A stretch of 64,000 nt of DNA, taken from contig NZ_MIJY01000012.1 in assembly GCF_001730305.1 (NCBI RefSeq), forward strand, positions 310,001 to 374,000. The letters run 5' to 3'. Each line of letters opens with the position of its first letter. Positions within the stretch are counted from its first letter, which is position 1. The position numbers and the translations under genes were made by a program. Shown here piece after piece: positions 18,797 to 28,501 of the stretch. Origin of the DNA: Enterococcus termitis (GTDB taxonomy: Bacteria; Bacillota; Bacilli; Lactobacillales; Enterococcaceae). The notes under the pieces are model-generated. The model was not told the origin of the DNA and ran no database searches. It was given only the letters and a program-made list of their open reading frames with translations.

Positions 18797-18825
18797 ATTA
18801 TACACCTAAAATCCAATCAAATCAA
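18797..18825 (-). promoter_or_regulatory. Sigma-A promoter of rpsF-ssb-rpsR
   Basis: On the minus strand TTGATT (18820-18825) and TATAAT (18797-18802) are 17 bp apart, about 90 bp upstream of rpsF. Confidence 0.8.
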
Positions 18826-18928
18826 GTATTCTTCATAATTTCTGACTGTTTTTTGTTAAGCTATTTTACATTTGGCTCTCACTAATAATATACGCTAAAA
18901 CACATGCATCTCATTTTTTTGTTAATTA

Positions 18929-18957
18929 TTTTGGTTATTTATTTTTCATGGTATACT
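18929..18957 (+). promoter_or_regulatory. Extended -10 promoter of the acyl-adenylate enzyme gene
   Basis: TGGTATACT (18949-18957) is an extended -10 box, with a weak TTTTGG -35 17 bp upstream. It lies inside the upstream extension of the reading frame, which supports the TTG start at 19018. Confidence 0.55.
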
Positions 18958-19017
18958 GTCTTTGTTCGTTATTACACAAGCGAAAAATACTTATGTAGTT
19001 TGAAAGGATGCTGTAAA

Positions 19018-20544
19018 TTGAACCAACTGTTAGAGTACCAACCACTTAATTTGTACACAAACTATCGGGATGCGGCGCGTAAAGCACCTGACACAGCAAT
19101 TATTCATGATGAAGCATTACCTGCTTTTCCAGAACTAGGAACAAGCTATACGTATAAATTAAGTCATGAGGCTATTTTGACTCGCGCATATCAACTAGCG
19201 AGCTTAGGAGTAAAAGCTGAAGATAAGATCATTATTTTTAAAAGTTCAAAATTTGATACTTACTTACTAGCTGTTGCAGCTTCTTATTTAGGCGCTGTTC
19301 CAGCAATGATTTCCTATCATTTTCCAGCTGAAACAATAGAAGTTTTTGTTGATCGTTTAGAAAATCCATTTATTTTATTTGATGATGAAACGGCAGATAA
19401 AATTGCAAATGTAAAAAATAGTTCTCCAGAAAAACAAATTTCAGTAGCAAAACTTTTACAAGCACAAGCGGTGGAAGTTCCCCAAGTAGAGCTTCCAAAA
19501 GATATGATTGCATATATGACGCATACCTCTGGAACGACTGGTATTCCTAAATTAATCTGTCATTCAGCAAACTCCATGGGGTGGCGAACCAAATGGCAAA
19601 AAACAATTTTTACAAAAATTGCTGAAAAGAAACTAGTCGGATTTCATATCTCGCCTGTACACTCACGCTTCAATATTGGTATCTCTTCATTGATGGCGAT
19701 GGGATTTCCTATGATGCCTTTATCAATTTCAACTAGTGATTCTGTTGCAGAAATGCTATCGACACATCAGCCAGTTGCTCTTGAGACTCATCCAAACAAT
19801 TTTGTTCAATGGACAGCATTAGCCAAACGTAATCCTGAAGCTTTTTCCAGCGTTCGTTATTACCATTCAACTTTTGACGCTATCAATAATGCAACGATGG
19901 CGAGTTTCTTAAAGGCTTCCGAAAAAAATGAACCCATTTTCTTACAGGTTTATGGACAAAGTGAATGTGGACCAATGATCCTAAAAGCACACAAATTAGA
20001 ATCTTTAAAAACATCTGACGCTCGTGATATGGGTGTTGGTTTAGAAGGATTGACTGAAGCTCGGATTGCTGACAAAGATGGCAATATTCTACCAGCAATG
20101 ACGGATGGACATATTCAATTTTTATCAAAAGGGCGTGCTCTTACTTACTATAAAGAAGATGATAGATTTCAAGCAACGGTCTTTGGCCCGTGGTGGGATA
20201 GTGGCGACTATGGCTTTATGGATGAAAATGGTCATCTACATTTAAAAGACCGTCAAGTTGATTTAATTGAGAAAATCGATAGTAACTTAGCTATTGAAGA
20301 CCATTTATTAGATGCTCTCGATTTTCTTCAAGAAGTAATTATCGTCCGTGCAAAAGATAATTCTCCACAGCCGATTTTAGCGGTCGATCCAAAACAAGGA
20401 ATGGACTGGGATGCTTGGTGGGAAGAAGTTAATGACCTGCCTCGTCTAAACGAACCAATCATTATGGATTGGGATAAAATTCCTCGTACAGCAACAATGA
20501 AAGTTCAACGCTTACAGATTGAAAAAACGTTGAAGGAACAATAA
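19018..20544 (+). CDS. AMP-dependent synthetase/ligase (ANL superfamily), substrate unknown
   Basis: The protein (508 residues) activates a carboxylate as an acyl-adenylate. The P-loop-like motif YMTHTSGTTGIPK (residues about 170-182) and the YGQSECG motif that precedes the second half are intact; GDYGFMDENGHLHLKDRQ is the hinge region, and a late Lys (ATMKVQR) is a candidate catalytic Lys. The TTG start at 19018 follows AAAGGA and a promoter at 18949; the longer frame from 18904 would add a hydrophobic N-terminus that overlaps the promoter. It is a single gene with its own terminator, next to but opposed to the men operon, and is clearly different from menE. No carrier protein or CoA-linked partner lies beside it. 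Confidence 0.85.
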   Translation: MNQLLEYQPLNLYTNYRDAARKAPDTAIIHDEALPAFPELGTSYTYKLSHEAILTRAYQLASLGVKAEDKIIIFKSSKFDTYLLAVAASYLGAVPAMISYHFPAETIEVFVDRLENPFILFDDETADKIANVKNSSPEKQISVAKLLQAQAVEVPQVELPKDMIAYMTHTSGTTGIPKLICHSANSMGWRTKWQKTIFTKIAEKKLVGFHISPVHSRFNIGISSLMAMGFPMMPLSISTSDSVAEMLSTHQPVALETHPNNFVQWTALAKRNPEAFSSVRYYHSTFDAINNATMASFLKASEKNEPIFLQVYGQSECGPMILKAHKLESLKTSDARDMGVGLEGLTEARIADKDGNILPAMTDGHIQFLSKGRALTYYKEDDRFQATVFGPWWDSGDYGFMDENGHLHLKDRQVDLIEKIDSNLAIEDHLLDALDFLQEVIIVRAKDNSPQPILAVDPKQGMDWDAWWEEVNDLPRLNEPIIMDWDKIPRTATMKVQRLQIEKTLKEQ

Positions 20545-20552
20545 ATAGCATC

Positions 20553-20624
20553 AAAGAAAAGGCTGGGACAAACACTCATGAGAGCAATCGCTCTTGTAAG
20601 TGTTTGTCTCAGCCTCTTCTTTTT
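20553..20624. terminator. Bidirectional terminator between convergent genes
   Basis: AAAGAAAAGGCTGGGACAAA pairs with the matching TTTGTCTCAGCC...TTCTTTTT arm, with an inner GAGAGC...GCTCT stem. It serves the acyl-adenylate gene and menC. Confidence 0.85.
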
Positions 20625-21732
20625 AATTTGAATATATCGTTTCATAATATCCATATTTCATTAGCTTCTCTTGCGATAACTTGACTCCAATTCCCAAGCC
20701 ATCGGGTACCTTTATCTCACCCTCTTGAATCATAAAAGGTTCCGATACAATATCCTCAAAATAATAGCGATCAGAAGCTGAAATATCACCTGGAAAAGTA
20801 AACATATTTTGAGCAGCAAATTGCAGATTCAATGCTCTCCCTACACCTGACTCGAACATACCACCTAACCAGACAAGCAGACCATGTTTCTCACAAAATT
20901 CAACGATTTTCAATGCTTCTGTAATTCCTCCGACTCTAGGAATCTTTAAATTGATACTTTGACAACTCCCTAAAGCGAACGCTAATTCACAATCTTTAAG
21001 CGATCGAATATTTTCATCTAGACAAATCTTCGTCTTAATTACTTTTTGAAGTTGTGCGTGGTCTAAAAAATCGTCAGCTGAAAAAGGCTGCTCAATCATT
21101 GCTAAATCGTAAATATCCAGTTTTTTTAAACGATCGATATCTTCAATGGTATAGGCTGAGTTAGCATCGACCATTAATGGCAGCTTTGGAAATTTTTTCC
21201 GAATCGCACGAATCGGTTCCAAATCATATCCTGGGCGTATCTTGAGTTTCACTCGCTGATATCCTTGATCTACATAATTCGTGATTTGTTTTAATAATTC
21301 CGATAGATTGGGCTGGATTCCTACACTGACACCAACTGGAATTTGTGCTCGTGTTGTAGCAAAATAGGTTTTTAAGCTTCGATTATTACGTTTCGCATAC
21401 AAATCCCAAATGGCCGTTTCTAGGCTAGCTTTAGCCATTTGATTCCCCTTTACTTCTTTAAACAAAGAAGAGATTTCGTTAGGATCATAAATCTCTTTAT
21501 CTTTGAGTAACGGAATCAAATGCTTTTCTATAATGATTCGGGCTGTTTGGATCGTTTCCTCAATATAATCCGGCTGTTCAAAAGGAACTAGCTCCCCAAT
21601 CCCTTTGTTTCCCAACTCATCTGTGACTAGCAGAATATCAAACGCTTTTTCCGTTAGACGACCATAACTCGTTTCAAAAGGAGTACGTAACGGTAAACGA
21701 ACTTGGTAGCGATCAATACGCTTAATTATCAC
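20623..21732 (-). CDS. menC: o-Succinylbenzoate synthase
   Basis: MenC dehydrates SHCHC to o-succinylbenzoate in menaquinone synthesis. The 369-residue enolase-superfamily protein shows the KLKIRPG lysine motif, the metal ligands MVDANS, MIEQPF and CLDENI, and the GGMFESGVGRA C-terminal loop. The GTG start overlaps the end of menH by 11 bp. It is the last gene of the operon. Related enzymes racemise N-acylamino acids, but the operon context decides the call. Confidence 0.93.
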   Translation of the reverse strand: MIIKRIDRYQVRLPLRTPFETSYGRLTEKAFDILLVTDELGNKGIGELVPFEQPDYIEETIQTARIIIEKHLIPLLKDKEIYDPNEISSLFKEVKGNQMAKASLETAIWDLYAKRNNRSLKTYFATTRAQIPVGVSVGIQPNLSELLKQITNYVDQGYQRVKLKIRPGYDLEPIRAIRKKFPKLPLMVDANSAYTIEDIDRLKKLDIYDLAMIEQPFSADDFLDHAQLQKVIKTKICLDENIRSLKDCELAFALGSCQSINLKIPRVGGITEALKIVEFCEKHGLLVWLGGMFESGVGRALNLQFAAQNMFTFPGDISASDRYYFEDIVSEPFMIQEGEIKVPDGLGIGVKLSQEKLMKYGYYETIYSN

Positions 21733-22552
21733 TGTTACTGCCTCCCTTTAAAAAATCATACACAATTTTTTCAAATTGCTGTGGCTTCTCCAAATGAACG
21801 CAATGTCCTGCATCGCTCACCGTTTTAATAGAAAAAGTAACTTGTCGTTGCTTCATTTGATCAGCAATCTGTTGAAATTTGGTATCTAATTCACCAACAA
21901 TCAACAGGACTGGAATAGTTATATGCGTTAATTCCGGCCAAAAATTTTTTTGAGCGCCTGTCCCCATAAACCAAAGACTACAAGCAAGCCCAAAAGGTTG
22001 CTGAGATAATCGTTCTTCACGAACTACCATTTGAACATTTTTTGGCAGGCTATTTTGTGTGTTGAAAAGAGGGAGTGCCTCCCATTTCGTCACAAACGCT
22101 TCGATAGAGGAAGTCAAAGTCTTTGCTGCTAATCGCTCATCCGACAATTGACGCTTTGCTCGTTCTAAAGGACTTTTTAAGCCCGGAGAACCGCTCTCTA
22201 AGATCAGTTTTTGAACTTTATTAGGAAATAGACAACAAAAACCTAAAGCCGCTCTAGCACCCATTGAATAGCCTAGCAATGAAAACCTACTAATGCCCAA
22301 TGTCTCTGTTAATAATGCAATATCTCGGCAAAGTGATTCTAATTGATAACGATAAGGATGAACATAGCAATCGGTTTGACCGTGACCTATTAAATCGATA
22401 AGCAAAATATTATGATCATTTTTATGTTGAAAAACTGGTACAAATGTTTGACTGCTGCCAGTAAAACCATGAAAACAAACTAATGTTGCTCGATCCTTTT
22501 GATAGGACAGCCACTCATAGTAGTAATTTACTCCATTGATCTCTGCATTCAT
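21722..22552 (-). CDS. menH: SHCHC synthase (alpha/beta hydrolase)
   Basis: MenH eliminates pyruvate from SEPHCHC to give SHCHC. The 276-residue protein has the alpha/beta-hydrolase pattern: CFHGFTGSS oxyanion region, nucleophile elbow LLGYSMGAR (Ser), Asp in VGELDTKF and His in AGHCVHLEKP. It lies between menD and menC with a 5-bp gap and an 11-bp overlap, which supports the specific function among many similar hydrolases. Confidence 0.9.
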   Translation of the reverse strand: MNAEINGVNYYYEWLSYQKDRATLVCFHGFTGSSQTFVPVFQHKNDHNILLIDLIGHGQTDCYVHPYRYQLESLCRDIALLTETLGISRFSLLGYSMGARAALGFCCLFPNKVQKLILESGSPGLKSPLERAKRQLSDERLAAKTLTSSIEAFVTKWEALPLFNTQNSLPKNVQMVVREERLSQQPFGLACSLWFMGTGAQKNFWPELTHITIPVLLIVGELDTKFQQIADQMKQRQVTFSIKTVSDAGHCVHLEKPQQFEKIVYDFLKGGSNSDN

Positions 22553-22557
22553 TTATT

Positions 22558-24276
22558 CTACCTCAATTTTTCTTTCAAGCCTTCTATCACCTGTTCATAC
22601 AAATCCACATTTTCCTCACGCTCACCAACAATCTCAATTATTTGAAATTTTGGCTGCGTTTTTGTTTTCTCTAATAATTCGTCCAATTCATCCAACGTTT
22701 CAGCTTTTGTATACTCTGCGCCGTACAAATCTGCAACCAAAGAGAAATCCAAATGAATCGGCGTTCCAAAAATTGGTTCAAAATCTTCTTTTTCAAGTTG
22801 TCTTTGAGAAAGGAAAGAAAAGATACCACCACCGTTATTGTTCAACAAAACAATTGTTAACGGTAAATCATAACTTTTAGCCAGTAATAGCCCATTCATA
22901 TCATGATACATCGCTAAATCCCCGATCAATAGCATGTTTTGACGCTCAGGTTTAATCGCACACACTCCCAGTGCCGTCGAAACAATTCCATCGATGCCAT
23001 TGATTCCGCGATTACCAAACAAATGATACTGGCTATTTCCAGTAGTCGAAAATCTATCCAAAAAGCGAATCGCATTGCTATTTGAAACAAACAACTGACC
23101 GCCAGTAGTCATTTTTTTATGCACTAAAATACTTGCAGAGGTTTCTGTTAACTGATTCAGTTCTGTTACTTCCTGTAGCTGCTGTTCTGCGATTTTTTGC
23201 CACTCAATCCACTGATCCCGCCATGAATTCGGCGTTTTTATAGTGGTATTTTCTTTGATAGATTGAATAAATGCTTGTTCTTCTGCTTGGATGGATAGTT
23301 GTGCTTGTTTCAATTGATCTTGCCATTCACCAGTCTCATCTACAAAATAAATAGTTGTTTCAGATTCTTTAAGAGACTGAAGCCAAAACATCGTATTTTT
23401 TGAAATTGGCAGCATCCCAAAACGAACAATTACTTCCGGATGTTGCTCCATTTTGACTTCTTGAATAAATAAATCGGCACAGCTCATAATCAATGGACTA
23501 TCTTTGCCGCAGGATTGAATATTTGCCAATGGATCACTGATGATCGGCCAATTTAATGCTGAAGCTAGCTCAATAAACGATACAGCTTCCTCCGGTGTAT
23601 GACTTCCACCAACGACTAAAACACCTTTTTTACCTTGCCAAGCATTTACACAGTGCAACATTTGATCTTTAGACAGAAGTTGTTTTCCTGCAATAATTTC
23701 TGTACGTTGCTCTGTTGCTAATGATTGAGATAGATCTGGCAATAATGGTTCTCTCAAGGGGAAATTTAGATGAACAGGCCCCTTAGGCAACTGACAAGCT
23801 GCATCTGTTGAACGCATCCCTTGCCAGTAAGCGTAATCCAGCATCTCTTTAGTTCCTTCGGGAATCGCCATCTCCACAAACAATTTGACATGGCTTTGAA
23901 ATAAATGAAACTGATCCATTGCTTGCGGTGCGCCCACTTGTCGCAATTCATGCGGACGGTCTGTTGTCAGCACCAGTAAAGGAATATGACTTGCCCTGGC
24001 TTCACAAATCGCCGGATAATAATTTGCTCCAGCTGTTCCAGAGGTACATAATAAAACAACCGGTTTATCACTAGCCTTACTTAGTCCCAATGCAAAAAAG
24101 GCGGCTGAACGTTCATCAACTTCAACGTAGGTTTTGATTTTTTCCTGTCGATGCAAAAGCAGTGCTAGCGGGGTCGATCTTGAACCAGGACTGATCACTG
24201 CTTGAGTGACACCACTACTAATGATTCCTTCTATAAAAGCTTGTAGATATTTCGTCATTTCATTTTGATTCGCCAT
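22558..24276 (-). CDS. menD: SEPHCHC synthase
   Basis: MenD is a thiamine-diphosphate enzyme that adds succinyl semialdehyde from 2-oxoglutarate to isochorismate. N-terminal SPGSRSTPLALL, SAAFFALGLSKA (with the ThDP-activating Glu in VEVDERS) and the C-terminal cofactor site GDLAMYHDMNG...NNNGGGIF are intact. The ATG at 24274-24276 (MANQNEM) follows AGGTGG and gives 572 residues; a GTG four codons earlier is possible. It overlaps the end of menF by 17 bp, implying translational coupling. Confidence 0.95.
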   Translation of the reverse strand: MANQNEMTKYLQAFIEGIISSGVTQAVISPGSRSTPLALLLHRQEKIKTYVEVDERSAAFFALGLSKASDKPVVLLCTSGTAGANYYPAICEARASHIPLLVLTTDRPHELRQVGAPQAMDQFHLFQSHVKLFVEMAIPEGTKEMLDYAYWQGMRSTDAACQLPKGPVHLNFPLREPLLPDLSQSLATEQRTEIIAGKQLLSKDQMLHCVNAWQGKKGVLVVGGSHTPEEAVSFIELASALNWPIISDPLANIQSCGKDSPLIMSCADLFIQEVKMEQHPEVIVRFGMLPISKNTMFWLQSLKESETTIYFVDETGEWQDQLKQAQLSIQAEEQAFIQSIKENTTIKTPNSWRDQWIEWQKIAEQQLQEVTELNQLTETSASILVHKKMTTGGQLFVSNSNAIRFLDRFSTTGNSQYHLFGNRGINGIDGIVSTALGVCAIKPERQNMLLIGDLAMYHDMNGLLLAKSYDLPLTIVLLNNNGGGIFSFLSQRQLEKEDFEPIFGTPIHLDFSLVADLYGAEYTKAETLDELDELLEKTKTQPKFQIIEIVGEREENVDLYEQVIEGLKEKLR

Positions 24277-25642
24277 GGATTTTCCCACCTATTCCTCTTA
24301 ACATCGGTTGAAATTTGATTTTTGTTTCTTCACGTTCTTCTGCTGCCTTAGAATCTTTCACAATGCCGCAACCAGCATATAAATAGCCAGTATCTCCTGA
24401 AAATACAGCAGATCGAATCCCCACTGCGAATTCACCAATATCTTCTTTGACAGCAACCCAGCCGATCGGTGCGCCATATAGACCTCTATCCAGCTGCTCA
24501 TGCTGCACTAGCCAAGCCAACGCTAATTCTTTTGGTTCTCCGCCTAATGCCGGTGTTGGATGAAGCTGTTGAACCCCTTTTAAGAAACGGTATTCTTTTT
24601 GCCGTTTTCCTTGGATCGGTAAGTGTAAATGCTGAATATCTCGATTTTTGAGGAGTTGCGGTTGTTGCGGCTGGATTGAAACACCTGTCATCTTTTCTAC
24701 TTCTTTAACAATCCGATCAACAACGATCTTATGTTCTTGACGGTTCTTTAGATCGTTCAATAAATATTTTCCTAGCGCTTCATCTTCAGCTGCAGTTGTT
24801 CCACGTGAAACAGAGCCAGCAATACTCGCTGTTGAAAATAAGGTTGCCGTTGCTTTTAATAAGCGTTCTGGTGTTGCTCCAATAAAAAGATGCTCAGCTG
24901 ATTCCAACACAAAAAAGTACGTATTCATTTGTTGTTCTTGGAGATTTTTCAAAATTGACTCTGCTTGAAATGACTCCGTGCTTTTTACTTTCATTCGTCT
25001 AGCTAGCACGACTTTCTCTAATGGATCGGGCTGCTTTAAGCGTTCAACGGTTTGCTCAACAAGTGTTAACCATTCTGAAACAGCGACTTCCTCTGCTTCA
25101 AGCTCATCATGTTCTGCCCTTGTTTTTACTTGAGCATGCAGCAGTTCGTTAAATTCTTGATTTAATTCAAGCCATCGCTGCTGTAATACATCCAAAGTTT
25201 CAGCACTGAAACTAATAGTAAGATACTGTTGTTCTTCTTTTTGGGTGATCAAAAACGTAGGTAGATAAAATAGTCCCTGCTCCATCTCTCCCCAATCATT
25301 TTGTGCGGATGATTTATAGTCAAATGCAAATCCGCCGAATAAAACTGCTCCCGTTCCAGCGATAGTGTCATTTTGATAAATCAACTGTTGTTCTTTTAAA
25401 AGAAAAGCATCCACATTTTCAAAAGAGGCCTCAGCAGCAGACAGCTCTTTTTCTTTTCCAAGTCCTACAAGTGTCAACTCTTGTTCTGGTGTTTGCCAAT
25501 AAAATCTTGCTCCTTTGAATCGATTTTGCCCCTTCTCAAAATAAGTACGCAATGTTTCTGTATTTTCATTTATTTTTTTGACCCAGCTAAATTGACGATA
25601 GCCTTCTTCATAAGCCTGAATTAATTCTATAGGAATGCTCAT
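24260..25642 (-). CDS. menF: Isochorismate synthase
   Basis: MenF converts chorismate to isochorismate, opening the pathway. The 460-residue protein has the chorismate-utilising C-terminal half: KVVLARRM, FVLESAEHLFIGATPERLL, SVSRGTTAAEDEA, HLHLPIQG, LHPTPALGGEP and the terminal YAGCGIVKDSKAAEE. An exact parS lies within the coding sequence, under the SVSRGTT codons. Its ATG overlaps the menE stop (ATGA), and its end overlaps menD. Confidence 0.95.
   Translation of the reverse strand: MSIPIELIQAYEEGYRQFSWVKKINENTETLRTYFEKGQNRFKGARFYWQTPEQELTLVGLGKEKELSAAEASFENVDAFLLKEQQLIYQNDTIAGTGAVLFGGFAFDYKSSAQNDWGEMEQGLFYLPTFLITQKEEQQYLTISFSAETLDVLQQRWLELNQEFNELLHAQVKTRAEHDELEAEEVAVSEWLTLVEQTVERLKQPDPLEKVVLARRMKVKSTESFQAESILKNLQEQQMNTYFFVLESAEHLFIGATPERLLKATATLFSTASIAGSVSRGTTAAEDEALGKYLLNDLKNRQEHKIVVDRIVKEVEKMTGVSIQPQQPQLLKNRDIQHLHLPIQGKRQKEYRFLKGVQQLHPTPALGGEPKELALAWLVQHEQLDRGLYGAPIGWVAVKEDIGEFAVGIRSAVFSGDTGYLYAGCGIVKDSKAAEEREETKIKFQPMLRGIGGKIHGESK
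24797..24812. other. parS: parS site (exact) inside menF
   Basis: TGTTCCACGTGAAACA matches the parS consensus and encodes part of SVSRGTT in menF on the other strand. About 17 kb from oriC, it is the nearest exact site to the origin in this window. Confidence 0.85.
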
Positions 25643-27108
25643 TTGCTTAAAAAAGCCTCCCTTTCTTTTGTTGTTAAGCGATGTTTTGCAAGTTTTCCAC
25701 TAGCCGTTCTAGGCAATGTGTGACAGAAATAAATCCGTTTTGGAAGTTTGAATTTTGCTAAGTATTTTTGAGCAAAATTATAGATTTCTTCAGCAGTTAC
25801 TGTTGATTCACCAACGATATAGGCCACAGGAACGGCACCCCATTTTTCATCTGGTTCACCTACAACTGCAACTTCTTTAACTTTTGGAACTTCCTGTAAT
25901 ACATGTTCAATTTCCGTGGGGTAAATATTTTCTCCACCAGAAATAATCAACTCACTTAAGCGACTAACTAAATAAAGGTACCCATCATCATCTAGATACC
26001 CCATATCTCCTGTTTTAAACCAACCATCGCTTGTCCATTTTATTGCTTGCCATTGGTCTCCATTCAGATAATTCTGGACAATATTTTTTCCTTTTAACAA
26101 AATTTCTCCGACCTTATTTGCTGGAACAAACTGCTCACTGTCGTCAACGATTTTTATTTCTATTCCTTTTAAAGGTTTACCGGAAGAGCCAATTTTAGCT
26201 ACTGCATCTTCAAAACCTAACGCAACGACTTGAGAACATGTTTCAGTCATACCATATGACTGGATGACGGGAATTCCAAACTGTTCACATTTTTCTAATG
26301 CTGTGGGTGTAATTGGTCCGCCGCCTAAAAGCATGGCTTTGAATGTTTCGCTGTAACCAGATTCTGGGTATTTTTCTAATAGTTCCTGCAACATCACTGC
26401 AACAACTGAAATAACCGTGCCACGCCCCTCAACCAAATCCGTTGTGATACGTTCTGCATCAAATTTACTATATAAACGAACGCTACAGCCTAAAACTAAT
26501 TGACGAATCACGATCGATAATCCGCTAATATGAAATAAGGGGACCGGACAAAGCCAACAATCAGTTGCAGTGATCTTCATATTTTCTTGTGTACCTAAAG
26601 CACTAGCTAAATGATTGCTAAAACGCTGAACCACCCCTTTAGGATTACCTGTCGTTCCAGAAGTATACATAATCGAAGCGGGTGTTTCTAATTGATACGA
26701 TGATTCATCCGCAGTTTTTTGTCTCTCTGTAACGACTGAACAACTCATTTCTATGCATCTCACTTGATGCAATTCAGTAATAGCTGTTAAATATTCCGTA
26801 GCAGTAATAACAGTCATTACCTCAGCATCTGATAACTGATAACGAAGCTCTTGAGCACTTAAATGTGTATTCAAAAAAACGATCTCTTTGCCTAATTCCC
26901 ACAATGCAAGGATCGAAAAATACATTTCTTTTGAATTTCGGCTGAAAAGAGCCACTCGTTTTTCTGTTTGCGGTATTTTTGAAGAAAATGCCGTTAGCCA
27001 TTTTTGTACTTCCTGACCTACTTCCAAAAATGACCACTCTTCATCCTGCCAATAAAAAGCAGGATGATCAGGTCGTTCATTCATTTGTTTTTGCAGCCAA
27101 CTATTCAT
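25639..27108 (-). CDS. menE: o-Succinylbenzoate-CoA ligase
   Basis: MenE activates o-succinylbenzoate with ATP and CoA. The ANL motifs SIMYTSGTTGNPKG, SYGMTETCSQ, WFKTGDMGYLDDDGYL and the catalytic Lys in RTASGKLAKHRL are all present. The ATG at 27106-27108 (MNSWLQKQ) is spaced well from AAGGGTG; a GTG three codons earlier overlaps that site. Length 489. It starts 11 bp after menB and overlaps menF by four bases. Confidence 0.95.
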   Translation of the reverse strand: MNSWLQKQMNERPDHPAFYWQDEEWSFLEVGQEVQKWLTAFSSKIPQTEKRVALFSRNSKEMYFSILALWELGKEIVFLNTHLSAQELRYQLSDAEVMTVITATEYLTAITELHQVRCIEMSCSVVTERQKTADESSYQLETPASIMYTSGTTGNPKGVVQRFSNHLASALGTQENMKITATDCWLCPVPLFHISGLSIVIRQLVLGCSVRLYSKFDAERITTDLVEGRGTVISVVAVMLQELLEKYPESGYSETFKAMLLGGGPITPTALEKCEQFGIPVIQSYGMTETCSQVVALGFEDAVAKIGSSGKPLKGIEIKIVDDSEQFVPANKVGEILLKGKNIVQNYLNGDQWQAIKWTSDGWFKTGDMGYLDDDGYLYLVSRLSELIISGGENIYPTEIEHVLQEVPKVKEVAVVGEPDEKWGAVPVAYIVGESTVTAEEIYNFAQKYLAKFKLPKRIYFCHTLPRTASGKLAKHRLTTKEREAFLSK

Positions 27109-27119
27109 AGTTTTCACCC

Positions 27120-27935
27120 TTATGGAAACTTAGGAAATTGATCAAAATCAGGATCACGTTTTTCTTTGAACGAGTCTCGTCCTTCCTTTGCTTCATCCAT
27201 TGTGTAATAAAGTAATGTTGCATCTCCAGCTAATTGTTGAATACCGGCAAGTCCATCCGTATCAGCATTTAGAGAAGCTTTGATCATACGTAATGCAAGC
27301 GGACTTTTCTTCAGCATTTCTTCCGCCCATTCCATCGTTACATCTTCTACTTCTGCTAATGGCGCAATAGTATTGATCCAACCCATATCTAACGCTTCTT
27401 CTGCAGAATATTGTTTGCATAAGAACCAGACTTCTTTGGCTTTTTTATGGCCGATTACACGTGCTAAATAACCAGAGCCATAGCCGCCGTCAAAACTACC
27501 AACATTTGGTCCCGTTTGACCAAATTTGGCATTATCTGCTGCAATCGTCAAATCACAAACAAGTTGAAGAACATTTCCGCCGCCGATCGAATAACCTTTA
27601 ACCATCGCAATAACAGGTTTTGGAATCACACGAATCAAGCGCTGTAAATCTAATACATTTAAACGAGGAACACTATCTTCTCCGACATATCCACCGTGGC
27701 CACGGACTTTTTGATCACCACCAGAACAAAATGCCTTGTCTCCTGCACCTGTCAAAATAATTACACCAACATCTTGTTTATCGCGACTGATATTAAAGGC
27801 ATCGATCATTTCCATCACTGTTTTCGGTGTAAAAGCATTATGCACCTGAGGTCGATTAATAGTGATTTTCGCAACTTTACCTTCTTGTTCAAATAAAATT
27901 TCATCGTATTCTTTAATCGTTGTCCAGTTTCTCAT
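27120..27935 (-). CDS. menB: 1,4-Dihydroxy-2-naphthoyl-CoA synthase
   Basis: MenB, a crotonase-fold enzyme, closes the second ring to give DHNA-CoA. The 271-residue sequence shows [11 protein letters not shown], the [25 protein letters not shown]-type oxyanion region (shortened here), [15 protein letters not shown] and the C-terminal [13 protein letters not shown] ending seen in MenB proteins. It is the first gene of menB-E-F-D-H-C. The ATG follows AAGGAGG. Its leader, if transcription starts near 28205, would contain two tandem repeat units. Confidence 0.96.
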   Translation of the reverse strand: MRNWTTIKEYDEILFEQEGKVAKITINRPQVHNAFTPKTVMEMIDAFNISRDKQDVGVIILTGAGDKAFCSGGDQKVRGHGGYVGEDSVPRLNVLDLQRLIRVIPKPVIAMVKGYSIGGGNVLQLVCDLTIAADNAKFGQTGPNVGSFDGGYGSGYLARVIGHKKAKEVWFLCKQYSAEEALDMGWINTIAPLAEVEDVTMEWAEEMLKKSPLALRMIKASLNADTDGLAGIQQLAGDATLLYYTMDEAKEGRDSFKEKRDPDFDQFPKFP

Positions 27936-27957
27936 GTAGAAACCTCCTTATAAATTT

Positions 27958-28070
27958 AAAAGCGAAACAGGCTCGTTTAGCTCTGGCTGAAAAATAGGAA
28001 AACATGACTGAGGTGCTTTTTGCCTCATTCAGGTTTTATCTTTTTTCTGAAGAGCTAGCCTGTGCAGCTA
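27958..28070. repeat. Dispersed repeat, family 2 (unit A) in menB leader
   Basis: About 113 bp, beginning AAAGCGAAACAGGCT and ending AGCTAGCCTGTGCAGCT. It folds on itself through CAGGCT...AGCTCT with AGAGCTAGCCTG and an inner GAGGTG...CCTC stem. Unit B follows after ten bases, in the same orientation. Confidence 0.65.
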
Positions 28071-28079
28071 GATAACAAT

Positions 28080-28190
28080 AAAAGCGGAACAAGCCGGTTA
28101 GCCTTGACAAGGAAATAGGAAAAATAAAATGTGGTGTTTTTTACCACAATTTATTTTTATCTTTCCCTCGAAAGGCTGGCCTGTGCAACT
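28080..28190. repeat. Dispersed repeat, family 2 (unit B) in menB leader
   Basis: About 111 bp, beginning AAAGCGGAACAAGCCGG and ending GGCTGGCCTGTGCAACT. It shares ends and an ATAGGAAAA...ATCTTT frame with unit A, but its central hairpin (TGTGGT...ACCACA) differs. A third relative is near dnaA at 41707-41795. Confidence 0.65.
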
Positions 28191-28211
28191 CAATAAGTTT
28201 TCAATGCTTCT

Positions 28212-28240
28212 ATTATACACAAATATAGACATTTTAGAAT
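28212..28240 (-). promoter_or_regulatory. Possible promoter of the men operon
   Basis: TATAAT occurs on the minus strand (28212-28217); the -35 region is weak. A transcript from here would have a 5' leader of about 270 nt containing both family 2 repeat units. Confidence 0.4.
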
Positions 28241-28445
28241 GATAGACGGTTTAAAGAACAAGAAAATCACCTTTAGAAAAAGAATATGACTCGGACATAA
28301 CACTATGAGTTACAATGTACTTAATTATATAATTCAACTCACATAAACAGTTGCTTTTTAAGCTTAACACGCCATTGATTCATCACATTCTCCCTCGTTG
28401 ATTCTTTTGTACTCTATCAATTAATTACAACTTCAGTAAAAATGC
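28241..28445. other. Intergenic, degenerate repeat remnant only
   Basis: GACTCGGACATAACACTATGAGTTA near 28291 (split here: GACTCGGACATAAC then ACTATGAGTTA) resembles the arms of the family 1-type terminators but lacks the matching partner. No gene seen. Confidence 0.35.
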
Positions 28446-28486
28446 AAAAAGGAACAAAAGCTGATAGTCAACCTTCGTTCCTTTTT
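28446..28486 (-). terminator. Terminator of the YccF-domain gene
   Basis: AAAAAGGAAC (28446-28455) pairs with GTTCCTTTTT (28477-28486), 16 bp after the stop of the minus-strand gene. Confidence 0.65.
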
Positions 28487-28501
28487 CTATTCGATTAAAA
28501 A

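Noticed and set aside
18904-19017. Upstream extension of the acyl-adenylate enzyme with a hydrophobic N-terminus
   Set aside because: The promoter lies inside it and the TTG at 19018 has a good ribosome site; the hydrophobic stretch is likely non-coding.
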